DNA from: Phoronis australis
Lineage: Eukaryota > Phoronida > Phoronidae
Direction of reading: 5' to 3'
DNA: 64,000 nt
Assembly (NCBI GenBank): GCA_002633005.1
Contig: NMRA01000086.1
Span: 862,321-926,320, forward strand
This document shows, piece by piece, positions 44,901-56,304 of the stretch. The notes under the pieces were generated by a model. That model had not been told where the DNA came from and made no database searches. It saw nothing but the letters and a program-made list of their open reading frames with translations. Position 1 is the first letter of the stretch; each line of letters starts with the position of its first letter. Made by a program: the position numbers and the translations under genes.

Positions 44901-47900
44901 ATGTCTTAATTGTAAGATTTGCAACTTTCAACAAAGAAGTTATGGAACCAAGAGTTAAACATTCGTTCAGAAAAACAATAACCAGCTTACCCACAAGAGG
45001 CTTTGGATATGTTTCAAGGTTCTCTGCAATGCGTACTTTCTTCGAAGACCCAGCAGATCTACCTGGCTTTCCCTTTACAGGAGGTGCTACAAGTAAACTG
45101 TAATCGTCAGCACCAGAGGAGTAACTGTACTAATAACACCTTAGGCTGATAATACTTGATACAATGTTTTGTTTATGCAATGACAACAGTCTGGATGTTT
45201 TTCTACAAACTTAGTCTGGGGGAATTAAGAGTATGCATGATCGAGAAACTTTAAAGATATACAACACACAGGTTAAAGAATAATCCATCAACAAAACTTG
45301 CATTCGTTTACACACAGAAATGAAATTTTGACTTCAGTAACATGAAATGTTGCACGCAAGCGAAAGGATTAGAGATGACTATACTTGTCGGACTCGGCTC
45401 ACAAATGTGTTCTTTCAAAATCCTAGAATCTAGGTAAATCATTTGCAGCTCTATCTCGACAAAAGAGGAAAATCGGATTTAGGATGAGGCTTCTGGTATT
45501 CTTCAACAAGAAGATATTCACTTATTTATTTTTCAAAAAGTAGTATACACAGGAACTAAAAGAGAACCTGCTTCTACTAGACATTCATTCGTTAACATGC
45601 TAAGGATTTGATGCTGCAAGAAATGACTGAAGACGATCAAAATACAATACTATCAGGTGGGTTTCAAGTTCAAGATGGAGAAGTGGTTTGGGTCCGCACC
45701 CATAACTACTTGTCCCTTTGCTGTACTCCACAGTACAGCAGTCATACCAGACTTACTTATGGATGGACTCAACGACACTATTACACTTTGGTCAGAGATA
45801 AGATCCAGAGTTAGCAAATGAATATCCCAAGTTTAGGCTTGTAATGCGCGATCACAGCCATCAAAGCCAGAATACACCAGTCACACAGCTGTGATCACCA
45901 CATATCTGGATAGAGTATCTCTGAATGTATTTGTGTTTACAGAGTTCAGCCAATGGGTGGTCCAGGGACAACGTATTTATGAGTCCAACCACAGAATTGT
46001 CTCCCCTTGCTCGTTCATCAGCAATAAATATGAACAAAGACAACAGTGTGCCTCGTAATTTTAAAGAATGAAGTGAGAGCATGAAGATCTCTCACAGTTG
46101 TGAAAAAGAGCTTAGAATCAAAGGGTTGCCCCAATGTCTCTGTCACACATCAAAAGAGCTTAGAATCACAGGGTTGCCCCAATGTCTCTGTCACACATCA
46201 AATGAGCTTAGAATCACAGGGTTTCCCCAATGTCTCTATCACACATCAAAACTGCTTAGAACCACAGGGTTGCCCCAATGTCTCTGTCAAACATCAATAG
46301 AGCTTAGAATCACAGGGTTGCCCCAAAGTCTCTGTCACACATCAAAAGAGCTTAGAATCACAGTGTTGCGCCAATGTCTCTATCACACATCAAAATTGCT
46401 TAGAATCACAGTGGTGCCCCAATGTCTCTGTCAAACATCAATAGAGCTTAGAATCACAGTGTTGTCCCAATGTCTCTGTCACACATCAAACGAGCTTAGA
46501 ATCACAGGGTTTCCCCAATGTCTCTGTCAAACATCAATAGAGCTTAGAATCACAGGGTTGCCCCAATGTCTCTCTGTCACATATCAGAAGATAACATTTA
46601 CAGCAGAAATCGATAACAAAATAACTTTGTATAGTTTTGTTTTCAATACACTCTATGTAGCACTAAAATAACTGTCAGGGTTCTTGAAACCCTTTCATGT
46701 TTCAAAAGCTAAGAAGTTTATATTTTCAGAAACCACGACAACTAAAAAAAATCTTAATTCCTGTCATAAAACATTGCACAATTGTTTAAAATCCTGTGAC
46801 CAGCCATGTTTGCTTTGAACATGACAAAAGTTCTAAAAAATAATAATTTCGTGAAAGTGAACAGGTGCTTGCTTCCCCGACGTTTTTTCTTATAACAGAG
46901 GGAACAAATACTACGGAAACAGCCCATCAGTAACTGGACTGAACATTTGAATGGTATTTCCAAAAAGAAATTTTAACAATCATATCCTCTTGAAATACAA
47001 GCAGAGCGCAGAAATTTCAAATTAAAATCTGAATCTTGTCAAATAGTGAGAAAACAAGGTTCAGATGTTAAGACAATTCAAACCGCTTTAGCTTCATGTG
47101 CACACAAATGGTGGCACCACAGACTATAGTAGGTGGACCGCCAACTCTGTATATTCTTAATGCAAAAGGTGGCACCACAGACTATAGTAGGTGGACCGCC
47201 AACTCTGTATATTCTTAATGCAAAAGATCTGTGAAGTTGTAAGTGCAGAGGTGCCACCACTCACTAGTGGCGCCATCTGGAGCCACACGCTTAACTTCCA
47301 TCATGTACGTCTCGATACATGAACTGGAAATCCACGAAGACGGTGAGTTGTGCTTGAGCGTGGAATTCAAACGGCATAATCAGAGTTGCAAATCTGTCTA
47401 TCTATGATGGCACAGCAGTGAGTTGTGTGCTCGCCAGTATTTCTCAAATTAGGACAAAAACCTAGGCATCAAGTGTTTTCCAGAGGAAACACTCAACACT
47501 AGGTTTCACTCACCCCCTTGAGCGTTTAGCTGGACATTCTGAAACAGAGCAACAAGTCGATCACAGCAAAACCAGGGCCCGAGACCATCCAACTTTGCTC
47601 CAGGCTTGACTTCGAAATAGTCTGACTACACTGACTGAACTTTCAAAGTTTACATGAGATAGGCAGCGCAACTGGTCAATTTTTTTATCCGAGCCTTGAG
47701 TAACTCTAGGCAGTCTCGGGCCCAAAACAAATGGCATCCATTTTGAAGATTCAGCAGGAACCATGGGAACAATTTCACATCTTAATTGGCAATCATTTCC
47801 TTGCCTAAGAGCATAGCTATTTTTGTTTTCATGCACATACCAATGAGACGTGATATAGCACGAAACAGTATGCTGTAAATACAACACGTTTGAGCAACAT

Positions 47901-50900
47901 GTTGCGTTAAATAAAATTCATTTTTTACCATATCTGTTCAGTTTAAAATCCACATTTGATGGAATGCCCAATCTTAAATTGGCCTTACACATGACCTCCG
48001 ATTTTAAATCTCAATTTGAACACCCGGGCACAACCCCAAACAAATATGGTATATACCATTTAGTTAAGCTCTGATATGCAGATAACAACGTTATACCAAA
48101 GCTAAACCACAAAAAACAGTAACTTGTTGGAGTGAAAATATTTCCTGTCTGATTTTGCTGTTTCTTTAGCAGAATGTCTGTAACTGAAGACACAAGCTGG
48201 TAACTAGCACATAGTTCCCAGAATCTGACTTACAAAAAGCCGCATTTCGCTCCGTTTAGGTGCCTAAACAACGAAAATGAAAAAGGACCTTTTACTCTTA
48301 TACAACCGGTCTCATAACATTCCTCACCATGATAGGATTCCATTGTTGCTAATTCAAGTCGCAGGGCAATGTGTACAAGCTCCATCTACAAACTCGCAAT
48401 TTTAAGGTTGTCCAACTCCAAGAAACTCTGAAGCATTGTTTAAGTCATTGATGGTTTTGTCATTCTTGTTGCTAACACAAACAGAATCCTATCATGGCCA
48501 GGAATATCACGAGACTCATTTATGAGTCGTAAAAGGCCCAATTCGATTTTTGTTATTTAGACAACTAAATAGGTGAAAATGCAGCTTTAAAGTGAGAAAT
48601 CTGCGTAGCGAAAAATGCTATCCACGGCCAGACCCTAGTCTGCACTGATAGCCAACAATCCACACGACAAACTCTCTTTAAGCTCACATACAGCGTCATC
48701 CCACAAACCTCTAAACAATCTCTGGGAAAAAATTTAGAGGTTCTTCAATACGATCTTTCCTAATTTCACAAGACTGCATCAAGGACTGGTTTCTGCAGCT
48801 AATTTCTCCCCATCAAGTTGATTTTTTCTAGATAATATTTTAACCTTGATGTTCCACTGTATATAGCTTATAAATACAGGGCTGTAACAACCAACCATAA
48901 TGGAACCTAACAAAGTGAGAGGTACGATTTTATTTTTAAAATTTCTCTTTTACTTTTGGGTTACTGAGCCCGGTTGCATGAAACAGTCCCAAACAGGGAC
49001 TCAACTGAGTTCCTGAATCTCCTGTATATCTACGTTGTTTTTTACAGATATTTCCAATTTTTTATCTCATTTTATTTTCAATATGAGCCCTTCTTTTCTT
49101 TGACTAACGACATTTTCTGACAATATAACTAAAAACTGAACTTTTAGTTCAATGAAAATAAGTTGGGACTAAGTCCTTAAATTAGGAAGCGTTGAACGAA
49201 AAGATCCCTTCTAATTTCCAATAATATTGAGAATTCCAAGTAGAGTTCAATCCCAGTTTGTATCAAGAAAACATTGAGTAAAACAGCAAACAAAAGGACA
49301 ATGACTGCTTTCACAAGTCCACAAACACACAGTAGATTAAGGGACTTAGTTGAATCCCTTGGCCTATTATATGCAACTGGACACTGGAATCTAATCAAAT
49401 GCCTTGGTTAAATATGTCATTACAGCCCTTATGTCAAGTTAATGAACAGCAAAGATGAAAAGCTGAAGTGTAACATACAGCAATATGATCACTTCAGAGA
49501 TTTGCACATTTGCTGTAACAGTACATATAAAAATGCAGTCCACCTTGTTTAGCTGGATAAAAATGCAAATCAAACTCGGCGTTTTGTTCCCATAAAACCA
49601 ACCCCATATTCTGTACCGTGATAACATTTTAATGTCATTACCAACTCAAGTCAAAGACAATGCGAACATGCGCCATTTTCAGATTCGCAATTTCAGGATT
49701 GGCCAACTCCACTAAACTCCAAAACATTTTCTTGAGTTGCTGATGTTTTCTACATTCGTGTTGGTAAAGGGAATAGATCTCTATCGTGGTAAGGAGTATT
49801 ACATCTAGTACCACACCAATTTCTGAGAGTAAAAGGCCTAATTCGATTTTCATTTTGGCCAGCTAAATGGGGCGAAATGCACTTTCAAATGCAAGAAACT
49901 GAAGACGACAGACAAACCCAAGCATTGATCTCTTTTTCCACTAAACCATTGGCAGCTCTCATATTCTTTTTATAGGTTACACTGGGTGTAAAACCAGCAA
50001 GCTCACCACAACTTGCCAAAATTTGATTGGTGCTGAGCGAAAACTTCAGATTCCTGAACCAATCAAATGTGAGCAAGTTTTAAAGCTGAATGACCCAGTG
50101 TACATCATGATGCACCCACAGTGTCATTCATGTGGTCTACGTATTTGTGGCTTGGGGACGTTACGAGATCAACGCATAGCATACGTCTGTCGTACAAAGA
50201 ACTGAACGCACGTAAATTGGTGAAAGACACTCCTCAAATAAATCTAGTGCATGATCTACAGTGTTTGAGCGCAGATGTATCTCTGCTTGATTAAATCCAC
50301 AAGTAAAGACATGCTAGTACTAGATTCTCACCAATCCACCGTAGCTTTGGCACTTCATGAAACCATGAGAATGCTTACCAAACTGGGTTCAACTTAATAA
50401 GAAATTGCTTAGTTTCTATTCCTAATATTGCCTTCATTCTGACACTGGTTGCAAATTGTACGCGGAACAATCTTCACTCGCTCATAGTTGGTCACTCTTT
50501 GCCAGACATCCTGACACAGATCAGTGTCAATGGACATTAAGGCAGAGGTCACCAACATAGGTGGAGCTTCGGTGGCTTGCATCACTTCTACCATTTGGTA
50601 CGCACGGTGTTCTTATCACGACAGGAGGCAAGATGGTCGGAACATCTCGCACAACCTCATAGCATCTGCTACCAAGTTGTATTTGTGTCGCCAAATCGGA
50701 CACAAATGCCCACCGGCCCAATTTGCAACCATTTAATGCCAGTGTAAAAATTACTTTCAAAACAGGTCTGTAGTCAGGAAAAGTAAGCTGGGGTCGATAG
50801 AACTCCCAGATCAATAGGGAAGCTTCTTGTTAGAGTCCACTTGTAATTCCACTAATAAGACTGAATTCAAAGCACTTCATTGTAGCAACCAAGAAACAAT

Positions 50901-52276
50901 GCCCCCTACTGGCTACAAATAAGGTCTACCTATAGCCTAAGAGACAACACTGACGTTTGAACCAAATGTATATTCATACCCGTTGGTGGCGTGCCCCGGC
51001 CAAGTGAGACTTGTACGGTTCTGGTCCAACACAGAAGATGTTACAAATCTGCAATAGAGCGACAAAACCAAAAGTTGTTAGTGAGTCACAGTAATTTCAA
51101 TCAGTACATCTTGGTCGATATAAACGTGGCAACACGAAAAGAAAAACAGCTTAAGCTTAAGAGCTTAGCCTTGCTGCAAAACCTCAAGGCAGCTTTCACT
51201 CCACAGTTCATTTCCAAGAAATAACTATGGATCAAATTGCACAGAGATCCTGAAGGAAGATCAACGGGTTAGAGGTTCAGATGCCCAACCAAAAATAGGC
51301 CAATACTCACGTCACATTGTATTTTGTTGGCATCTTCTTTCTCCAAGCTGTGACCACCTGTTACAGGTACCTTCTTTTCACTAAGTCCACCACCATTACC
51401 CCACCCCCTGGCTCCTCCCACAGATACGCCTCGACCACGGGAACCTCTGCCACGACTGGGCGCAGGCGCTACAGTGAACAATGTTAAGAAGCACTTTGAA
51501 TATTAGTTCTGTCGACAGCCATAGTAGTAAGAGCTTTTCCAACTGGTGCGTAGCGCGTTTATGAAATAAAATAATGACTTCACAAAAAGAGCAATGAAAC
51601 ACGGAACATTTTTAGGCAAAAACCCACGCCTGTCTGATAGGCACTTTACTTCATAATTAAATTGCTACGTTATTATAAACACAACCACATACTGTTATGC
51701 AAATTAGAACAAGCAATATTTATGATGTCACAACCAAAGGAGTTGGTGGGAAGGGTAAGGCAAGTTGCGATGGAGTTTAACTAACCGTACTTTGGCTAAT
51801 TGGAAACCAACCATCAATTTCATAAGGGACTTTGAAAGCAGATACCTAAATTTATATTTCTTATGAGTTGAAAATAGGCAATTTAATGTTATTTGATGAA
51901 ATACGAATTCAAAGAACTTCAAGAAGGTTAACCAAGCACCTCAAGTAACATGTGATTAAACAAAATTTGCAGTATACTTTTACTGTCCAGCAGCAGATGT
52001 ACAGGTGGGGGAGCTCTCTCAACCGCCATGGCCAAACACCACAACACCACCTGCATGCCAATTCTAGGGCAATCCTGAACACCTTGTACTTAAGACTGAA
52101 TGAGTAAACCTCCCTCAATAAAACAATAGATGCGACTGTTCTCTACTAATACTATAATGTAAATTTAACTTATGAACCGTGATAACTATATCAAGTTAGA
52201 AAGTCGAGTGTCTAAGATACATACCAGGATTATTGAAATCTGTGTAATCTTGATCGTAACTGAAGTCGGTGAACAT
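35976..52276 (-). CDS. RGG-rich protein with two U1/matrin-like C2H2 zinc fingers (13 exons)
   Basis: Exons 5' to 3': 52276-52225, 51468-51311, 51048-50980, 47538-47514, 45086-44991, 42659-42520, 42316-42070, 41354-41007, 40389-40290, 38740-38677, 37662-37534, 36967-36857, 36023-35976. All phases agree; 528 residues. Finger 1 is C69-x2-C72-x12-H85-x5-H91 (ending SHLAGARHQR), similar to ZFR-type dsRNA-binding fingers. Finger 2 is C154-x2-C157-x11-H169-x5-H175 (PHLVGFKHRAAFL). Short RG repeats follow residue 19; a predicted helical/coiled-coil region covers about 181-280; a long RG/RGG block lies at about 284-350; a basic patch SKRARGASARGRP (about 390-402) may be a nuclear signal; a Gly/Tyr-rich stretch lies at about 404-433. 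Likely a nuclear RNA-binding protein; exact ortholog not recognised. The start could lie further 5' (see 52478-52496). Confidence 0.88.
36270..36448. mobile_element. MITE with CAATTGACCTATCGC-type ends, copy 2
   Basis: Left end aattgacctaacac, right end ggcgataggtcaatt. The interior shares ggtggcttggaaac and gtcactcaaaatcctggcga with 27224-27386. In the last intron of the zinc-finger gene. Confidence 0.65.
38090..38241. mobile_element. MITE copy 2 of the GGTTGCATAAAACTT family
   Basis: Near-identical to 22274-22426, including gttgcatgacgtcaggtgca and inverted ends. In an intron of the zinc-finger gene. Confidence 0.75.
38818..40260. repeat. Long degenerate interspersed repeat, copy 1
   Basis: Begins with gcgttgaaatgcgcccac and contains repeated modules of the type atggccactaggtggcgc and ccaaatttcatgaaaatc a few hundred bases apart. 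The same start and modules recur at 43190-44460. It surrounds but does not include the exon at 40290-40389. No transposase or reverse transcriptase is seen. Confidence 0.6.
41007..41354 (-). CDS. Zinc-finger gene RGG exon
   Basis: Largest exon (348 bases). It starts with the helix RLEKKIAMLERQVRQGD and then codes for RGRGD units (a 15-bp repeat, four copies around 41215-41285) and GGHGGATGRGRGRG. RG-rich segments of this kind bind RNA and are targets of arginine methylation. The opposite strand gives long open frames by composition only. Confidence 0.9.
43190..44460. repeat. Long degenerate interspersed repeat, copy 2
   Basis: Starts gtgttgaaatgcgcccac. Modules of aaatggccactagatggc and catgaaaatc recur around 43280, 43700, 44140 and 44210. 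It ends in a gacagacggatgccagacgg stretch at about 44390-44420. In an intron of the zinc-finger gene. Confidence 0.6.
44489..44793. mobile_element. MITE family with ~55-bp inverted ends, copy at 44.5 kb
   Basis: Left end gttgcattttgccctg...agctggctaaa; right end ttttcatttttagccatcg. The interior shares gtgccattttcaaattcgc with the 49.5-kb copy. Confidence 0.65.
46108..46590 (+). repeat. 48-bp minisatellite, about ten copies
   Basis: Unit with caatgtctctgtcacacatc at 46132, 46180 and so on every 48 bp. Because 48 is a multiple of three and the unit lacks stops, it makes a spurious 196-codon open frame. In an intron of the zinc-finger gene. Confidence 0.93.
47110..47225 (+). repeat. 58-bp tandem duplication
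   Basis: ggtggcaccacagactatag starts at 47110 and again at 47168; the two units are almost identical, so the duplication is recent. Confidence 0.92.
47514..47538 (-). CDS. 25-nt microexon of the zinc-finger gene
   Basis: Encodes NVQLNAQG plus one base. It has a strong acceptor (TTGTTGCTCTGTTTCAG) and a GTGAGT donor, and its phases (0 in, 1 out) fit the exons at 50980-51048 and 44991-45086 exactly. Skipping it would shift frame. Confidence 0.75.
48236..48592. mobile_element. MITE family with ~55-bp inverted ends, copy at 48.2 kb
   Basis: Best-preserved ends: the left gcatttcgct...ccttttactc pairs with the right gtaaaaggcccaattcgatt...gaaaatgcagctttaa. Confidence 0.72.
49530..49890. mobile_element. 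MITE family with ~55-bp inverted ends, copy at 49.6 kb
   Basis: Right end aaaggcctaattcgattttc...ccagctaaatggggcgaaat matches the 48.2-kb copy; the left end is more diverged. Confidence 0.68.
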
Positions 52277-52477
52277 TGCTGAAAGGTATGAAGAAAAACA
52301 GATAAATCAAATGTGTTTATAAATCAGTCTACAGATGAACAGCTATACATTGATCACAAGACACTGGAAAAGATGAGTTCCCATTTTACTATTAAAACGG
52401 CATCCATTAGAAGCTGTACTGGCTCTGAAAATTTAAAGCAGATGTACTTAATATTAAGTTAGACATTTTGGACTTAC

Positions 52478-52496
52478 CGTAGTCGATGTTGACATA
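52478..52496 (-). CDS. Possible 19-nt upstream exon of the zinc-finger gene
   Basis: Between an acceptor TTTTTAACTAG and a strong GTAAGT donor. In the frame of the next exon it reads YVNIDY and joins to give NIDYAMFTDFSYDQ, which would move the start codon further upstream. It also contains an out-of-frame ATG. If untranslated, the start is the ATG at 52276. Both readings are open. Confidence 0.4.
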
Positions 52497-53098
52497 CTAG
52501 TTAAAAAGTTGATCTTTTTTGAGCAAATTGTTTCCGTACTCAGTTTCAAACATACAGTGTAATACTTCTATTTTGAAGTCACTGAATAAAGAAATGGTTA
52601 AAACTTTTTTATTTCCACTTCACTGTACTGTGGGTGGATGCATCACTACATGGCACAGCGATACCGGTGGACTGCAAGTACTAGTAGGAACATGATGTGT
52701 TCAGTCTTTGGGTGGAAATTTGGACTCCCAGTTTTAGAATCCTCAAACATTTTGCTATTTTCTATAGGTCCTAGACATTTGTCCTGAAGTGTCAAAGTCC
52801 ATCAAGGGCATTACAAAAATCAGCTTGACAAAATTCGCCATTGGAAGAGGAGTTTATACAGGTCTCCATAACTGGGAGTCCAAATTTTAAAAAAAATTCA
52901 GACCGAACACGCCTTGTTGCAGCCAGCATTAGCGGTGGGTAGGTACCCCAGTGGCCACAGCGCCATGCAGTGGTGTTTACATAATAGTGATATAATACTC
53001 TGGAGAGGGTGTGGTCACTTAAACCAAGAAGAAGATACATAAACTTAATAGGAGAGTACACTTAGTTGAAATAAAAGTCATTTGAATAACATAAAACT

Positions 53099-53104
53099 TT
53101 TATT
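53099..53104 (-). promoter_or_regulatory. Poly(A) signal
   Basis: AATAAA on the minus strand just after the terminal exon at 53117-53250, giving an unusually short 3' untranslated region. Confidence 0.55.
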
Positions 53105-53116
53105 AATTCAATGACT

Positions 53117-53250
53117 TTAAAATGGAGTTATACTCCAAATTTTGTAAAATGGTTTGCACGTGCATTTGCTTTTCGTTGACTGAGTTGCGTTAACACCATG
53201 ATCAGGAACTCGATCTTCTGTCGTATCAGAATCTGGGTCAACATCCGTAG
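53117..53250 (-). CDS. Terminal coding exon of an unrecognised gene
   Basis: Acceptor GGAGCTGTTTCAG, then (x)TDVDPDSDTTEDRVPDHG through KCTCKPFYKIWSITPF and TAA: 43 residues, acidic first half, Cys/Lys-containing end. AATAAA follows only 13 bases after the stop. The preceding exon must end in phase 1; candidates are 54572-54653 and 62758-62813. Function not recognised. Confidence 0.6.
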
Positions 53251-53897
53251 CTGAAACAGCTCCAGTTTTGTAAAATACAATTTGTCGAATGCAGTTGTCA
53301 TTTCATAACAGAAGATAGAGGCAATACTGGCTATCCAAATTGTCGGAATTACTCCCCCTGAAAATGTAAATGTTGTGCAATGCCGCTGTCAAAGTAGGGT
53401 TGTGAACGGCATGGCAGTTTTTCACAGGGGAAATCATAGATATTGGATCAGTCAACGAAACTCCTTACAAATTAATGAGATGAGCTCAATTTCGATTGGC
53501 TGACGTCATGAGAAATGCACCAAAAGCAATCACTATAGGTCTAAGTCACTTAGACTCTAAGTGAGAAATGCAACACCCAATAAGATTGGAGTATGGTGAC
53601 CAAACTTTGTGTTAAATTGATTGGCAGAGAAAGCATGGAATTCAATGCTTGCCAATTTCAAATTTTTGTAGGGAGACGAGAAAAAATTGACGATTTTCCG
53701 AAGAGTTTTCTGACAAGCTGCGAATCTGTACGTTCTTCAAGGTGTATCACAGTAAAGTAACTGTTGAGATCAATTTCAAAAGATTAAGAGGCCTAATTCT
53801 ATTTTTTTAGCCAGCTAAAGAAGTGGAAATACAGCTTTAATTTGGGAGTGCAAATTCTTGTGAAAGAAATGGAGACAGGCACGTTATGATCATGTTG

Positions 53898-54404
53898 GGT
53901 TATTGTTTACAATCCGACTCCATTAACGTACATACTTGATATTAACATTTTCTGAATCCTCTCGTCAGGGTGATCATGGTGATTCCAAAAATGTATTATT
54001 CGTACAGATTAGGATCTTTTTATTCATGCATTCACCGTTTTTACGAGCTGTTCATTTGCGGCAGCCGATCTCGAGTGACCGCCATTATAAAACTGCGACA
54101 CCTGCCGGCAGGAATGATAACTACAACGATCTTGCGTGTGTCAAAAAGACCCCAAAATTGGCTAGTATGTTGAAGATACCGCGTGGAATGTTAGGGAAAC
54201 TCTGAAAAAACTGTAATAGTCATTTATAAAGGATTCCCTCTTAAAAACTTCATTAGAAAAAACACGAGAGTGTGTGTTCTCACGGACAAATGTCGTCCTC
54301 GAAAACACTTGACATCTCGTGGTTAATCGTTAGTTATCAATCCTGCCGACAGGTGTCGCACTTTTGAAAATGGCTGCCTCACTAAATCCGCGTTGCAAAT
54401 GAAC
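53898..54404. repeat. Nested inverted duplications
   Basis: 53898-53996 is the inverse of 55831-55920 or slightly beyond, nearly identical over its first ~60 bases. Next to it, 54050-54121 is inverted relative to 54333-54404 (sharing gttcatttgc, gcgacacctg, cggcagga, gataac). Several copies put an ATGGC in a similar sequence setting. Confidence 0.75.
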
Positions 54405-54571
54405 GCTTTGGAAAAACTTGGAAATTGTGAATAATAATCGACCAATCAGTACAAGTAATACTCGAGAACCCAATGGTCGTCCGCCTAAGCATAAAACCGG
54501 CTTGTTGTCGTACTCACCCAATCATTCCACTTCAAAGTTATGATCTGAATAGGATTTGATTTAACTCTCAC

Positions 54572-54653
54572 AAATATATAGTATTCGTTGATTCAAACGT
54601 TTTCTTTTACTTATGCCGTGTTGTTCAACTGTGCATTGCTTTTCGGCAGCCAT
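54572..54653 (-). CDS. Possible first coding exon
   Basis: AAAATGGCTGCCG start context; reads MAAEKQCTVEQHGISKRKRL and on for 27 codons plus one base to GTGAGA. The phase fits the exon at 53250 (giving ...LYISTDVDPDS). The donor is weak, and the frame also closes soon after the donor, so this may be chance. Confidence 0.28.
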
Positions 54654-55782
54654 TTTATAATGACACCTATGGTCGTCATATGCTGCCGCCTTTTGAAAGA
54701 ACAGCAAACCACACAGAAAAAGGCCAAGAAAATAGTGGAAAGTGGTATACAGCAATTCTACTTCAACCACAAACTGCTTTACTAGTATGATATCGATTTT
54801 TAAATCGATTAAAATTGATTTAGAATTTCAGTTCTGGAAAATAAATCACGGCTGAGCCCTGGATTGTTTTATTCCAGATATACCTTACTTATTTCTGTTT
54901 GTGACCTCTTTATTTGACTTTTTGCTCTTGTTGTACTTAACACCACTTATCTTTGCTGTCTTACTTTTTCTTTTCAGTTTCTCTTCATTCTCTGTTAACA
55001 CCTTGTCAGCCAGAACAGAACTATAACCCTTTGAGACTTTGTCGGCGCAAGTTGATCATTGAACCTCAATACAATTGTTCTAATAAATTACCCATAATCG
55101 TATTGTTTGATTTTTTCTCATCTTTAACAGGCTTATGCAATCATAAATAAATAAATAAATACCCAAGTCGCATTTGAATTTTATTGCTCAATCTCTTCTT
55201 TTATTTTTGATTATGTCATGCTGTGTTGTATGTAACAATGCAATATAGTGAAATAAAGTCAATGTTTTACTTTATTGGTGGCCATTCTCTATCAATTCAA
55301 GTATTTTAATTTTCTTCAAATAAATTCAAAATGCTTTAATCAAAAATGTCAACATAAATGTCGAGCTCAGTACTGTGTTTTGCAATAAAAAAACAAGTGG
55401 ACAATGTTTTGATGACCAAGGCGTGGGTCGAAACTGTTAAGCACCCAACGTGTTCCATTTGTCTGCTGCGTTTTTCCTTTGGCCTAACAGGTGTCGGTTA
55501 GTGCCTGGGACAAATAGATACATTGCATAGACAATCCCTGAGTTGCTTTTTGTTCCGTCTGAAGAAAATTTAATTTCGAAAATATCTTCTGAAAATGAAC
55601 AAAAAAGTGCATTAGTAAAATCGACAAGTTTTTAAGTGGTCTCAAAAAAACAGTCGGTAAATGCACTAATTTTAGTCTCAGTTCTTCCATGCATGTTTCT
55701 CCCGAGAGGTTAATACCTAACGTGCAGACGAGCACTCCAAATTGGAACGCTAAGTCCCGCCTGGTTGCGCTGCACGCGAAAC

Positions 55783-55908
55783 AAGATGGCGGACGACCTT
55801 TGGAGCCTGACGACGATAGGTATCCGGACTATACATTTTTGGAATCACCACGACTTGAGGATTCAGAAAATAGTAGTATCGAGTATGTACGTTAATGGAG
55901 TCGGATTG
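55783..55908 (+). CDS. Possible small ORF or first exon (MADDLWSL...)
   Basis: An ATGGCGGAC in good Kozak and YY1-like context (aacaagATGGCGGAC) opens a 41-codon frame ending ...SSMYVNGVGL and TAA. The inverted copy near 53.9 kb keeps the second half of this frame, differing by an in-frame 9-base indel and sharing the same stop. A donor-like ATAG/GTATCC lies inside, so it may instead be a first exon. No known family. Confidence 0.35.
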
Positions 55909-56112
55909 TAAACAATAACCTTATTTTGTACTCAGGGACTGTTTTGAAACAACTGTGAACTAGCACATTCCAAATTTCTTTAAAAACCGCTATTCGCGGA
56001 GTAGCAAACGCCATTGCCTTTTTTCTGAACGAGTAAGACTAGTGAGTAGTTGGGCGCATTCTGTCGACTTCGGCTATGTGACCGATTATTTTGAACAGTG
56101 GCATATTAGATA

Positions 56113-56304
56113 ATGGTGCGCCAGAAATTTGATAAGAAATCGTTCATACAACGCATGTCAATAAGATCATCTTTTGGCCCCCTTATAAAACTCTCACTCA
56201 CCGAAGTTGCGGAAGTGGCGACAAAGAACTTCCCACGGTTAAACAATTTCGAACAGTTGATAAATGCCCAGGCAGCGCCCTCATGTGACAAGACTGAATC
56301 CTGA
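56113..56304 (+). CDS. Small ORF, unrecognised
   Basis: Sixty-three codons from MVRQKFDKKSFIQRMSIRSS to CDKTES. Amino-acid composition looks protein-like, but no splice sites or homologs are recognised. It could be part of an upstream region of the plus-strand gene at 56989. Confidence 0.2.
   Translation: MVRQKFDKKSFIQRMSIRSSFGPLIKLSLTEVAEVATKNFPRLNNFEQLINAQAAPSCDKTES

Noticed and set aside
46081-46671. 196-codon plus-strand ORF with ELRITGLPQCLCHTS repeats
   Set aside because: Produced by a stop-free 48-bp minisatellite (multiple of three); other frames are open too.
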